64,000 nt of DNA from Undibacter mobilis (GTDB taxonomy: Bacteria > Pseudomonadota > Alphaproteobacteria > Rhizobiales > Xanthobacteraceae): positions 1,784,501 through 1,848,500 of the forward strand of contig NZ_QRGO01000001.1 of the NCBI RefSeq assembly GCF_003367195.1. Reading direction: 5' to 3'. The notes under the pieces are model-generated. The model made no database searches. It had not been told where the DNA came from and was given only the letters and a program-made list of their open reading frames with translations. The stretch's first letter is position 1. Each line of letters begins with the position of its first letter. The translations under genes were made by a program, and so were the position numbers. This document shows positions 1 to 9,269 of this stretch, one piece after another.

Positions 1-2
1 GG

Positions 3-473
3 ACCAAGTCGCGCGCGGAGCGCTCGGAATGGGTGATGCACAATCTCAATCTGGTGCAGATGGCCCACGCCAAGGACAAGCGGCCTTCGGAAATCTCCGG
101 CGGCATGAAGCAGCGCGTCGGTATCGCCCGCGCGCTGGCGATGGAGCCGAAGATTTTGCTTCTCGACGAGCCGTTTGGCGCGCTCGACGCGCTCACCCGC
201 ACGCATCTGCAGGACACGGTGATGGGGCTGCACGAGAAGCTCGGCAACACGGTGATGATGATTACCCATGACGTCGATGAGGCCGTTTTGTTGTCCGACC
301 GCATCATCATGATGACCAATGGGCCGGCGGCGCAGATCGGTGAAATCCTTACCGTGCCGATCACGCGCCCGCGTAAGCGTCTTGAGCTGGTCAGCGATCC
401 GAGCTTCCTCAAGTGCCGCCAGCGCGTGCTGGAATTCCTCTATGAGCGTCACCGCTACGTCGAAGCGGCGTGA
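3..473 (+). CDS. nrtD: Nitrate-type ABC transporter ATPase (NrtD-like), 3' part
   Basis: This is the C-terminal part of the cytoplasmic ATPase of a nitrate/nitrite (NrtABCD-type) importer; the reading frame is open at the left edge, so the Walker A region lies outside the window. Visible are the ABC signature ([14 protein letters not shown], residues about 26-39 of the fragment), Walker B with catalytic glutamate (ILLLDEPFGALD), and the switch histidine (MMITHD). The C-terminus (RQRVLEFLYERH) fits the NrtD/SsuB/TauB group. Sequence alone would not separate nitrate from sulfonate or taurine transport; the call rests on the nitrate and nitrite reductase genes immediately downstream, the first starting 23 bases after this stop. 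Confidence 0.85.
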   Translation, partial: TKSRAERSEWVMHNLNLVQMAHAKDKRPSEISGGMKQRVGIARALAMEPKILLLDEPFGALDALTRTHLQDTVMGLHEKLGNTVMMITHDVDEAVLLSDRIIMMTNGPAAQIGEILTVPITRPRKRLELVSDPSFLKCRQRVLEFLYERHRYVEAA

Positions 474-495
474 TCGTGGCGCCGGGTCGGGAACC

Positions 496-1755
496 ATGAG
501 CGAGCCTCTCGTCATCATCGGCAACGGCATGGCCGCGGCTAAGCTGGTCGAGGAGCTTAATGCGCGTGCGCTCGGCCGCTATGCGGTGTGCGTGATCGGC
601 GACGAGCCGCGGCTGGCCTACAACCGCGTGCTGCTGTCGTCGGTGCTGGCGCGCGAGGTGTCGCGCGGCGACATCGAGCTCAAGGCCGCGGGCTGGTGGC
701 GCGCCCATGGGGTGACGCTGCTCTACGGTCACCGCGCGGTGTCGATCGACGCCGATATTCGGCGCGTCAAGCTCGCCAATGGCGCGACCCTGCCGTTTGG
801 CAAGCTGGTGCTGGCGACAGGCTCCAAGGCCATCCGCCTCAACGTGCCGGGCATGGACATGCCGGGCGTGATCACCTTCCGCGATCTCGCAGACGTCGCG
901 TCGATGGAGCAGGCGGCGAAGACACACAGGCGGGCGGCCGTGATCGGCGGCGGCCTGCTCGGCCTTGAGGCGGCTTACGGCCTCGCCAAGGCCGGCATGC
1001 AGGTCTCGGTCATTCATCTGATGGACCGGCTGATGGAGCGCCAGCTCGACGCGCGCGCGTCCGCGATGCTGAAAAGCGCGGTCGAAGCCAAGGGCATCGA
1101 GGTTCATCTCAACGCGGAGACGGCGGCCATCAAGGGGCCGCATCGCGCCGAGAAAGTGCTGCTCAAGGGCGGCGGCGAGATTGCCGCCGATCTTGTTGTG
1201 GTCGCCGCCGGCATCCGCGCCAACAGCGATCTGGCTGCGACGGCGGGCCTCACCATCAATCGCGGCATCGCCGTCGATGACCACATGCAGTCGAGCAAGG
1301 CGGATATCTACGCCATCGGCGAATGCGCCGAGCATCGTGGCACCTGCTACGGTCTTGTCGAACCGGCATACGAACAGGCACGCGTGCTGGCGGGGCATCT
1401 TGCCGGGCAGAACGCCGCCTATCAGGGCAGCGTGCTAGCGACCAACCTCAAGGTCTCCGGCGTCAATGTCTATTCCGCCGGCGACTTCATCGGAGCGCCG
1501 GGCACCGAAAATATCGTGCTTAGCGATCCCGGCCTCGGCAGCTACAAGAAACTTGTTCTCAAGGACGGCAAGCTCGCCGGCGCAGTGCTGTTCGGCGATA
1601 CGGCGGATGGCCTCTGGTATTCAGAATTGATCCGCCTGGGCACACCCGTCGCCGCGATGCGCGGCGACCTCATCTTCGGCCGCGCGCTGGCCGAACGTTC
1701 GCTGCCAAAGGCCGAGTCGCCGAAGCCGCTGCCTCCCAAAGACATGGCAGCGTGA
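496..1755 (+). CDS. NirB-like FAD/NAD(P)H oxidoreductase of nitrite assimilation
   Basis: A 419-residue pyridine-nucleotide-disulfide-type oxidoreductase resembling only the N-terminal FAD/NADH half of NirB. The FAD-binding motif (IIGNGMAAAKLVEEL) is at the N-terminus and the NAD(P)H Rossmann motif (AVIGGGLLGLEAAYGLA) is near residue 140; a second FAD motif (YAIGECAEH) is near residue 275. It lacks the BFD-like [2Fe-2S] and siroheme domains of full NirB. The ATG at 496 is preferred because upstream in-frame starts overlap the ATPase gene and the protein family begins at MSEPLVIIGNG. It probably passes electrons from NAD(P)H towards nitrite or nitrate reductase. It lies 6 bases before nirA, within the same operon. 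Confidence 0.85.
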   Translation: MSEPLVIIGNGMAAAKLVEELNARALGRYAVCVIGDEPRLAYNRVLLSSVLAREVSRGDIELKAAGWWRAHGVTLLYGHRAVSIDADIRRVKLANGATLPFGKLVLATGSKAIRLNVPGMDMPGVITFRDLADVASMEQAAKTHRRAAVIGGGLLGLEAAYGLAKAGMQVSVIHLMDRLMERQLDARASAMLKSAVEAKGIEVHLNAETAAIKGPHRAEKVLLKGGGEIAADLVVVAAGIRANSDLAATAGLTINRGIAVDDHMQSSKADIYAIGECAEHRGTCYGLVEPAYEQARVLAGHLAGQNAAYQGSVLATNLKVSGVNVYSAGDFIGAPGTENIVLSDPGLGSYKKLVLKDGKLAGAVLFGDTADGLWYSELIRLGTPVAAMRGDLIFGRALAERSLPKAESPKPLPPKDMAA

Positions 1756-1761
1756 GGCATC

Positions 1762-3519
1762 ATGTCCAGCGACTTCTCACCCGACCAGAAACGTTATCTC
1801 GAAGGCTTCGCTTCCGGCCTCACCGCGGCGCGCGCCGCGCGCGGCACCTTGCCCAAAGGCGCGGCCGAACCGACCGGCCCTGACGCCGTTCACATCAAGG
1901 CGCAGGACGCGACGGTCGCCAAGGGTGGCAAGCTCGCCGATCAGGAGAAGATCAAGCGCGAGCAGCATCCGTTCGATGCCTATGACAGGCTCAAGAGCCA
2001 GGCGCGCAACAACGAAGCGCCGAAGCCGGCGGACAATTTCCGGTGGCGGTATTACGGCCTGTTCTATGTCGCGCCGGCGCAGTCGTCTTATATGTGCCGG
2101 CTGCGCATTCCGAACGGCATTCTCAAGCACTGGCAGCTTTCGGGGCTCGCCGATCTCACTGACCGCTGCGGCGGGCCTTACTCTCACGTCACCACGCGCG
2201 CCAATCTGCAGATCCGCGAGATCGAGCCGAAGAACGCGATCGAGGTGGTCGAAGGCGTGATGGACCTTGGCCTGTGCACGCGCGGCACCGGCGCCGACAA
2301 CATCCGCAACGTCACCGGCACGCCGACCGCGGGCATCGACCCACAGGAGCTGCTCGACACGCGGCCCTATGCGCGCGAGTGGCACCACCACATTCTCAAC
2401 GAGCGCGCGCTCTACGGCCTGCCGCGCAAGTTCAATGTCGGCTTTGACGGCGCGGGCCGCATTCCCGTGCTCGAGGACACCAACGACATCGGCTTCCAGG
2501 CGGTCGAGGTGAAGGGCGGTTTCGGCGTTGAGCCCGGCATCTACTTCCGCCTTGCGCTCGGTGGCATCACCGGGCATCGCGATTTCGCCCGCGACACCGG
2601 CGTTATCCTCAAGCCCGAGGAGGCGACGCCGATCGCCGACGCCATCGTGCGCGTTTATATCGAGCATGGCGATCGCACCGACCGCAACAAGGCGCGGCTC
2701 AAATATGTGCTCGATGCCTGGGGTTTCGAGAAGTTTCTCGCCCATGTGGAGGAGAAACTGGGCCGAAAGCTGGTGCATGTGCCGGCCGAAGCCATCGCGC
2801 CGCGTCCGGCTTTCGACCGCACCGCGCATATCGGCGTGCATCCGCAGAAGCAGGTCGGGCTCAACTGGATCGGCGTCGTCTTCCCGGTGGCGAAGATCAC
2901 CACCGACCAGATGCGCGGCCTTGCGAAGGTCGCGCAGGATTTTGGCGACGGCGATATCCGCCTCACGGTGTGGCAGAACCTGTTGATCTCCGGCGTCGCC
3001 GACGCGCGCGTGAAGGATGCGGTTGCCGCCATTGAGGCGCTGGGCTTGAAGACCGAGGCGACGCCGATCCGCGCCGGGCTGATTTCATGCACCGGCGCGA
3101 CCGGCTGCCGCTTCGCCGCCGCGCACACCAAGGAAGATGCCGAAGCCATCGCGCAATATTGCGAGCCGCGCGTCAGGCTCGACAGTCCGGTGAACATCCA
3201 TCTCACCGGCTGCCATCATTCCTGCGCCCAGCATTACATCGGCGATATCGGCCTCATCGCCTGCAAGGTCGATATGGGCGAGGAGGCCGATCCGGTCGAG
3301 GGCTATCACATCCTGGTTGGCGGCGGTTTCGGCCCTGATGCCGCGCTGGCGCGCGATCTCTACCGCGACGTCAAAGCCGTCGATGCGCCGCGCACCATCG
3401 AGTGCATGCTCAAGGGTTATCTCGCACACCGCGACGGCGACGAGACCTTCCTGGCTTTCTCGCGCCGCCACGACGTTGAAGCCCTCAAGGTCATGTTCAA
3501 GGCGGAGGCGGGGAAATGA
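1762..3519 (+). CDS. nirA: Ferredoxin-type assimilatory nitrite reductase (NirA)
   Basis: A 585-residue siroheme/[4Fe-4S] enzyme that reduces nitrite to ammonium with six electrons in the cytoplasm. The cluster and siroheme ligands are clear: C443-x5-C449 (SCTGATGC) and C484-x3-C488 (TGCHHSC). Two nitrite/sulfite-reductase ferredoxin-like half domains (for example near residues 110-160 and 365-420) flank the two siroheme-binding halves, and the length is typical of NirA. Sulfite reductase is the main alternative; the neighbouring nasA and nitrate transporter genes favour nitrite. The N-terminus (FSPDQKRYLEGFASGL) resembles that of the next gene product. Its stop overlaps the next start (ATGA), so translation is probably coupled. 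Confidence 0.9.
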   Translation: MSSDFSPDQKRYLEGFASGLTAARAARGTLPKGAAEPTGPDAVHIKAQDATVAKGGKLADQEKIKREQHPFDAYDRLKSQARNNEAPKPADNFRWRYYGLFYVAPAQSSYMCRLRIPNGILKHWQLSGLADLTDRCGGPYSHVTTRANLQIREIEPKNAIEVVEGVMDLGLCTRGTGADNIRNVTGTPTAGIDPQELLDTRPYAREWHHHILNERALYGLPRKFNVGFDGAGRIPVLEDTNDIGFQAVEVKGGFGVEPGIYFRLALGGITGHRDFARDTGVILKPEEATPIADAIVRVYIEHGDRTDRNKARLKYVLDAWGFEKFLAHVEEKLGRKLVHVPAEAIAPRPAFDRTAHIGVHPQKQVGLNWIGVVFPVAKITTDQMRGLAKVAQDFGDGDIRLTVWQNLLISGVADARVKDAVAAIEALGLKTEATPIRAGLISCTGATGCRFAAAHTKEDAEAIAQYCEPRVRLDSPVNIHLTGCHHSCAQHYIGDIGLIACKVDMGEEADPVEGYHILVGGGFGPDAALARDLYRDVKAVDAPRTIECMLKGYLAHRDGDETFLAFSRRHDVEALKVMFKAEAGK

Positions 3520-5138
3520 CTCAGAACGTCCCATCTCCATTGCCGTCGCTGGTGCCGGAGACCGCGCCGTTTTCCGAGGAGCAGCGCTTCTGGCTCAATG
3601 GCTTCTTTGCTGGCCTCATTGCGCTCGACAACAGCGGCGTCACACCGTTGTCGGCCGATCAGGCGGCGGGCCTGCTCGGGGGTGGGCCGGGCGCGGCGAA
3701 TGCGGAAGACGATGACGGCGGCGCGCCGTGGCATGACCAGACGCTGTCGATCGCTGAGCGCATGAAGCTCGCCGACGGCAAGCCGCTGCGCTGGAAGATG
3801 ATGGCGGCGATGGCGCAGCAGGACTGCGGCCAGTGCGGCTATGACTGCAAGAACTACTCGGGTGCCATTGTCTCGGGCGCCGAGACGCGGCTGAACCTGT
3901 GCGCGCCGGGCGGCAAGGAAACCGCCCGCATGGTCAAGGCGCTGTATGAGGAACTACAAAGCGCGCCGAAAGCAATTGTGGCTCCTGCACCCTCCGTGCA
4001 GTCGCCGGAGGCGCTGGCATCGAAGCCCGGTACCTCACGTGATAACCCCTCCACCGCGAAAGTGCTGTCACGCACGCTGCTCAACAAACCGGGCTCCGAG
4101 AAGGAAACCTGGCACGTCGAGATCGATCTCACCGGCTCAGGGATCGAGTACCAGGTCGGTGACGCCTTCGGTCTATTTCCGCACAACGATCCGACTTTGG
4201 TCGAGCAGGTCATGAAGGCGCTCGGTGCCCCACCCGATTTCGATATCGGCGGGCGGACATTGCGGCAGGTGCTGACCGACAGCGTGTCGCTGTCGCCGGC
4301 GCCGGACATGCTGTTCCAGCTCTTCTCCTACATCACCGGCGGCGAGCGGCGGAAGAAAGCCCGCGCGCTGGCGACGGGCGACGACCCGGACAAGGATGTT
4401 GCGACCCTCGATGTGCTGGCCGCACTCGAGAAATTCGCCGGCACCGCGCCCGATCCGGAAGCTTTCGTCGAGTCGCTCGACCAGTTGCAGCCGCGGCTCT
4501 ACTCCATCTCATCTTCGCCGAAGACCGATCCGAATAGTGTCACGCTCACGGTCGATACCGTGCGCTATACGATCAGGAATCGCCAGCGCCTCGGCGTCTG
4601 CTCGACCTTGCTCGCCGAACGCATCGACCCCGGCACCGTGCTGAAAGCCTATGTGCAGAAGGCGCACGCTTTCGCGCTGCCGGCGGATGGCAATGTCCCG
4701 ATCATCATGATCGGTCCGGGCACCGGCGTCGCGCCATTCCGCGCCTTCCTGTACGATCGTCTTGCCGACAAGGCGCCGGGCCGCAACTGGCTATTCTTCG
4801 GCCATCAGCGCTCAAGCTGCGACTTCTTCTATGAGGAAGAACTGAAGGCGATGCGTGCTTCGGGCCATCTCACGCGGCTGTCGCTGGCATGGTCGCGTGA
4901 CGGTGACGAGAAGATCTATGTGCAGGACCGCATGCGCGAGACCGGTCGTGACATCTGGGCGTGGCTCAGCGACGGCGCACATGTTTATGTCTGCGGCGAC
5001 GCCAAGCGTATGGCGAAAGATGTCGAGCTGGCGCTGGTCGATATTGTTGCGCAGCACGGCGGCAAGTCGGGCGAGGAGGCGGTGCTGTTCGTCTCCGACC
5101 TCAAGAAAAAAGGTCGCTACCAGCAGGATGTCTATTGA
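3516..5138 (+). CDS. CysJ-like FNR flavoprotein with N-terminal RnfB-like Fe-S module
   Basis: A 540-residue flavoprotein of the kind usually annotated as sulfite reductase alpha subunit. There is no flavodoxin (FMN) domain. Instead, residues 104-129 hold a four-cysteine module (C104-x2-C107-x3-C111, C129 before APGG) very similar to the RnfB-type 4Fe-4S fold. After a linker rich in Ala/Pro come the CysJ-type connecting and FAD domain (RLYSISSSPK from R327; GVCSTLLAE) and the NADPH domain (IGPGTGVAPFRAF near 400; HVYVCGDAKRMAKDVE; C-terminal GRYQQDVY). I infer NADPH to FAD to Fe-S to NirA or NasA electron flow. It overlaps both neighbours by ATGA-type junctions. Confidence 0.85.
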   Translation: MTQNVPSPLPSLVPETAPFSEEQRFWLNGFFAGLIALDNSGVTPLSADQAAGLLGGGPGAANAEDDDGGAPWHDQTLSIAERMKLADGKPLRWKMMAAMAQQDCGQCGYDCKNYSGAIVSGAETRLNLCAPGGKETARMVKALYEELQSAPKAIVAPAPSVQSPEALASKPGTSRDNPSTAKVLSRTLLNKPGSEKETWHVEIDLTGSGIEYQVGDAFGLFPHNDPTLVEQVMKALGAPPDFDIGGRTLRQVLTDSVSLSPAPDMLFQLFSYITGGERRKKARALATGDDPDKDVATLDVLAALEKFAGTAPDPEAFVESLDQLQPRLYSISSSPKTDPNSVTLTVDTVRYTIRNRQRLGVCSTLLAERIDPGTVLKAYVQKAHAFALPADGNVPIIMIGPGTGVAPFRAFLYDRLADKAPGRNWLFFGHQRSSCDFFYEEELKAMRASGHLTRLSLAWSRDGDEKIYVQDRMRETGRDIWAWLSDGAHVYVCGDAKRMAKDVELALVDIVAQHGGKSGEEAVLFVSDLKKKGRYQQDVY

Positions 5139-7840
5139 TGAACGCTCCGGCGCAGCATCCGCCCGCCGTGCGCACGACGTGCCCGTATTGCGGTGTCGGC
5201 TGCGGGGTGCTGGCGAAGCCCGACAGTCACGGCGGCGCCGTGATTGCCGGCGATCCTGAGCATCCTGCCAATTTCGGCCGGCTGTGCTCGAAAGGCTCGG
5301 CGCTCGGTGAGACGCTTGGTCCTGAGACGCGTCTCCTTCATCCCATGGTCCAAAGCGGTGGCGCATTGGTGCGCACAAGCTGGGATCACGCGCTCGATCG
5401 GGTGGCAAATGGTTTTGCACGGACCGCCAGGGAGCATGGTCCCGACTCCGTCGCCTTTTATTTGTCGGGGCAGTTGCTCTCAGAGGACTATTACGTCGCC
5501 AACAAGCTGATGAAGGGCTTTATTGGCACCGCAAATGTCGACACTAATTCGCGGCTTTGCATGGCGTCGTCGGTCGCCGGTCATCGCCGCGCCTTCGGCG
5601 CCGATACGGTGCCGGGCTGCTATGCCGACCTCGACAGGGCCGATCTCATCGTGCTTGTCGGCTCCAACGCGGCGTGGTGCCATCCCGTTCTGTATCAACG
5701 CATGATGGCGAACAAGCGGGAACGTGGCGCAAAGCTGATCGTTATCGATCCGCGTCGCACCGCGACGGCGGAAGAGGCCGATCTATTCCTCGCTGTCGCG
5801 CCGGGCATGGACACCGCGTTGTTCTGCGGGCTTCTCGTTCATCTGTCTGAAACGCAAGCGTTCGACTTCGCCTATATTGATGTTCACACGACCGGTTTTG
5901 CCGAGGCGCTGACGCGCGCGCAGGACATTGCACCTGATGTGAAGAAGACGGCGACGCTGACCGGCCTCGCGACAGCCGACGTGGCGCGCTTCTTCGAGAT
6001 GTTCACGTCAACGCCCAAGGTCGTCACTTGTTACTCGCAAGGCGTCAATCAGTCGGCGCAGGGCACCGACAAAGTGACTTCGATCATCAACTGCCATCTC
6101 GCCACCGGCCGCATCGGCCGGGCGGGCATGGGACCGTTTTCGCTTACTGGGCAACCTAACGCGATGGGTGGAAGGGAAGTAGGAGGTTTGGCCAATCAGC
6201 TTGCCGCACATATGACCTTCGGTCATGAATCGGTCGACCGCGTCGGCCGGTTCTGGAACGCCAAGGCGATGGCGCGGCGCGAGGGGCTCAAGGCGGTCGA
6301 TATGTTCGACGCCATTTCGCGCGGCGAAATCAAGGCCTTGTGGGTCATGGCGACCAACCCGGCGGTGTCGTTGCCGCGCGCCGGCCACGTCCGCGCCGCG
6401 CTGGAAAAGCTCGACCTGCTGGTGATTTCCGACAACGTCGCTGGCAACGACACCGTGCGCGCCAACGCCCACGTCCTGCTGCCGGCGGCGGCCTGGGGCG
6501 AAAAGGACGGCACGGTGACCAATTCGGAACGTCGCATTTCGCGCCAGCGCGCCTTCCTGCCGCTTCCCGGCGAGGCGAAGCCGGATTGGTGGATCGTCAC
6601 CCAGGTGGCGCGGCGGATGGGCTTTGCCGAGGCCTTTGCCTACCAAAGCGCCGCCGACGTATTCCGCGAACATGCCGCGCTGTCGGCCTTCGAAAACCAT
6701 GGCACGCGCGCCTTCGACATCGGCGGCCTCGCTTCGCTCAGCGACGACGAATTCGATGGATTGAAGCCGGTGCAATGGCCGGCGCGCACCGCCACGCCGC
6801 ACGAGGACTCACGCTTTTTCGCCGAGGGTGGCTTTTTCACGCCCGACGGCAAGGCGCGCATGATCGCGCCGGAGATGCCGCGGCCGCATGCGGCGCTTTC
6901 ACCTGAGTTTCCGTTCCGCCTCAACACCGGCCGCATCCGCGACCAGTGGCATACCATGACGCGCACCGGGTTGAGCCCGAAGCTCGGCGGGCATCTGCCG
7001 GAACCGTTTGTCGAAGTCCATCCAGATGACGCCATGCAGGCGGGCTTGGTAGCCGGCGGCTTTGCGCGCGTCACATCGCCCTATGGTTCGTGCGTACTGA
7101 AAGTGATCATCAGCGAGGGACAGCGGTGCGGCTCGCTGTTTGCACCGATCCACTGGAGCGGCGAGACCGCGTCGTCGGCGCGTATTGGCGAATTGGTGAC
7201 GCCTGCGACCGATCCTTACTCCGGCCAGCCGGAAGCCAAGGCAACACCGGCAACGATTGAACCGGTCGCGTTCAAATATCGCGGCTTTGCCTTGTCACGT
7301 GGACGCCTCTCGCTGCCCGAACCCACCTGGTGGGCGCGCGCTGCCGTCGCGCGCGGGCAGGGCCTGCTGCTCGCCTCCAACGATACGCCGGAAGCGTGGC
7401 GTGCAATCTCCGCTTCGATGTTCGCCGGTACTGAGATTGCCGAATTTGTCGACGCAATCGGTGACATCTATCGTATGGCGGCCTTTGCCGATGGCCGTCT
7501 GGTCGGCTGTCTGTTTGTCGGCCCCTCCGGAAATGCGCCGCAATGGGATGTTGTGAAGTCGCTGTTCGAGGCTGAAGCTGTCGGCGAAACGCAGCGCCGC
7601 GGCATGCTTTCCGGCAAATCCACCGATGGTATCGCCGATCCTGGCCCGGTGGTGTGCGCCTGTTTTGGCGTTGGCCTCAACACCATCTGCAACGCGCTGG
7701 CGGACGGCACTGCGGCGAATGTCGAGAGCATCGGCAAGGCGCTGCGCGCCGGCACCAATTGCGGCTCGTGTTTACCAGAACTCAAGAAGCTTGTGAGCCA
7801 GAGGAGTGTCGATCATGTCCGCGCCGCGCAAGCCGTCTGA
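5138..7840 (+). CDS. nasA: Assimilatory nitrate reductase catalytic subunit (NasA)
   Basis: A 900-residue cytoplasmic molybdopterin oxidoreductase that reduces nitrate to nitrite. N-terminal [4Fe-4S] ligands C15-x2-C18-x3-C22 and C50 (TCPYCGVGC; RLCSKGS), a likely molybdenum-ligand cysteine in TNSRLCMASS, and the molybdopterin dinucleotide-binding domain in the last third (LNTGRIRDQWHTMTRTG) are all visible. The C-terminus carries a BFD-like [2Fe-2S] module (VCACFGVGLNTIC ... TNCGSC), as in Klebsiella-type NasA. The ATG at 5138 overlaps the flavoprotein stop by one base; the longer upstream frame is only a read-through into that gene. There is no Tat signal, which fits assimilatory rather than periplasmic reduction. 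Confidence 0.95.
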   Translation: MNAPAQHPPAVRTTCPYCGVGCGVLAKPDSHGGAVIAGDPEHPANFGRLCSKGSALGETLGPETRLLHPMVQSGGALVRTSWDHALDRVANGFARTAREHGPDSVAFYLSGQLLSEDYYVANKLMKGFIGTANVDTNSRLCMASSVAGHRRAFGADTVPGCYADLDRADLIVLVGSNAAWCHPVLYQRMMANKRERGAKLIVIDPRRTATAEEADLFLAVAPGMDTALFCGLLVHLSETQAFDFAYIDVHTTGFAEALTRAQDIAPDVKKTATLTGLATADVARFFEMFTSTPKVVTCYSQGVNQSAQGTDKVTSIINCHLATGRIGRAGMGPFSLTGQPNAMGGREVGGLANQLAAHMTFGHESVDRVGRFWNAKAMARREGLKAVDMFDAISRGEIKALWVMATNPAVSLPRAGHVRAALEKLDLLVISDNVAGNDTVRANAHVLLPAAAWGEKDGTVTNSERRISRQRAFLPLPGEAKPDWWIVTQVARRMGFAEAFAYQSAADVFREHAALSAFENHGTRAFDIGGLASLSDDEFDGLKPVQWPARTATPHEDSRFFAEGGFFTPDGKARMIAPEMPRPHAALSPEFPFRLNTGRIRDQWHTMTRTGLSPKLGGHLPEPFVEVHPDDAMQAGLVAGGFARVTSPYGSCVLKVIISEGQRCGSLFAPIHWSGETASSARIGELVTPATDPYSGQPEAKATPATIEPVAFKYRGFALSRGRLSLPEPTWWARAAVARGQGLLLASNDTPEAWRAISASMFAGTEIAEFVDAIGDIYRMAAFADGRLVGCLFVGPSGNAPQWDVVKSLFEAEAVGETQRRGMLSGKSTDGIADPGPVVCACFGVGLNTICNALADGTAANVESIGKALRAGTNCGSCLPELKKLVSQRSVDHVRAAQAV

Positions 7841-9269
7841 ATCGAAGCCGGATAGAATGACGAAGCTGTCTCGCCTGCCGGTGTTCTTCGCATTGTCCGG
7901 CAAACGGGTTGTTCTCGTGGGCGGTTCGCATGCTGCGGCCTGGAAGGCGGAATTGATGTCGGCCGCCGGCGCGCGTGTTGAGGTCTTTGCTGAAGCGTTC
8001 TCCGACGAGATGCGCGCGGTGGCGCTCGATCCGCCGGATGGCGAGATCGTGCTGATCGAGAGGGCGTGGACGCCCGATGATGTGTACGGTGCTGCCATCG
8101 CGATTGGTGCCTTCGAGGTCGATGAAGGCGCGGCGGTTTTCGCTCAAGCCGCGCGCGCGCATGGCATTCCGGTCAATGTCATCGACAAGCCGGCCTTCTG
8201 CGATTTTTCTTTTGGGGCCATCGTCAACCGCTCGCCGCTGGTCATCGGCATTTCGACGGATGGTGCCGCGCCGGTATTTGCGCAGGCGATCCGGGCCAAG
8301 CTCGAGGCGCTGCTACCAAACGGCTTCACGGACTGGGCGGCCGCAGCGTCGCGCTGGCGCGACAAGGTGAAGGCCTCGGGCCTGTCGTTCACCGGCCGCC
8401 GCAAGTTCTGGCAGGTGTTCACGGCCCATGCGGTGACCCATGCCGAAACTTTGCCATCGGAATCGGACTTCGACCGCTTTGTCGCCGAGGTGAAGGGCCT
8501 GGGCGCCGCGGTCGAAAGCGGTACCGTCACGCTTGTCGGGGCAGGACCAGGCGATCCCGAGCTGCTGACCTTGCGCGCCGTGCGGGCGCTGCAATCCGCC
8601 GACGTCATTCTCTTCGACGATCTGGTGTCGCGCGGCGTGCTGGACTTCGCGCGACGCGAGGCGCGGAAGCTGCTGGTCGGCAAGACTGGTTTCGGCCCGT
8701 CCTGCAAACAGGACGACATCAATACGCTGATGCTGTCGCTGGCGAAGCAAGGCAAGCGCGTGGTGCGCCTGAAGGGCGGCGATCCGCTCATCTTCGGTCG
8801 TGCGGGCGAGGAACTCGATGCCTGCAATGCGGCCGGCATCAGGGCCGAGATCGTGCCAGGCATCACGGCGGCGCAAGGCGCGGCGGCCTCGCTCGGTCTG
8901 TCCCTGACTGACCGAAAGCATGCGCGACGTTTGCAATACATCACCGGCCACGCGCAAAGCGGCCAACTGCCCGACGACATCGACTGGCAAGCACTCGCCG
9001 ATCCGGTAACGACGACTGCGATCTATATGCCGGTACGCACGCTTGATTCACTGGTCTCGCGTGCGCTCGCCGCCGGCCTCGATCCGCAAACACCCGCCGT
9101 CGCCATCGCGCGCGCGACTCGGCCGGATCAGCAGGTGATCCGCAGCGGGATTTCAGATCTTCCCGCGCTTATTGCCGCCGCCAAACTTCCTGGGCCCGTC
9201 ATCGTTATGCTTGGTCGGGCCTTTGCGCGACAAGCTGCACCCGCGTCGCGCATCGCCGCGCAGGCCTGA
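7815..9269 (+). CDS. cysG: Siroheme synthase (CysG-type)
   Basis: A 484-residue trifunctional enzyme making siroheme, the cofactor of NirA. The N-terminal precorrin-2 dehydrogenase/ferrochelatase part has the dinucleotide-binding stretch RVVLVGGSHAAAWKAE. The C-terminal uroporphyrinogen-III methyltransferase part has VTLVGAGPGDPELLTLRAV near residue 237 and VVRLKGGDPLIFGRAGEE. The ATG at 7815, with GAGG ten bases upstream, is preferred over an in-frame GTG at 7806. The gene overlaps the end of nasA by 26 bases, so it is the last member of the nitrate operon and presumably made together with its client enzyme. Confidence 0.93.
   Translation: MSAPRKPSESKPDRMTKLSRLPVFFALSGKRVVLVGGSHAAAWKAELMSAAGARVEVFAEAFSDEMRAVALDPPDGEIVLIERAWTPDDVYGAAIAIGAFEVDEGAAVFAQAARAHGIPVNVIDKPAFCDFSFGAIVNRSPLVIGISTDGAAPVFAQAIRAKLEALLPNGFTDWAAAASRWRDKVKASGLSFTGRRKFWQVFTAHAVTHAETLPSESDFDRFVAEVKGLGAAVESGTVTLVGAGPGDPELLTLRAVRALQSADVILFDDLVSRGVLDFARREARKLLVGKTGFGPSCKQDDINTLMLSLAKQGKRVVRLKGGDPLIFGRAGEELDACNAAGIRAEIVPGITAAQGAAASLGLSLTDRKHARRLQYITGHAQSGQLPDDIDWQALADPVTTTAIYMPVRTLDSLVSRALAAGLDPQTPAVAIARATRPDQQVIRSGISDLPALIAAAKLPGPVIVMLGRAFARQAAPASRIAAQA

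Noticed and set aside
409..1398. Long open frame opposite the NirB-like reductase
   Set aside because: Arg/His/Ala-rich shadow of a well-supported gene on the other strand; typical of GC-rich DNA.
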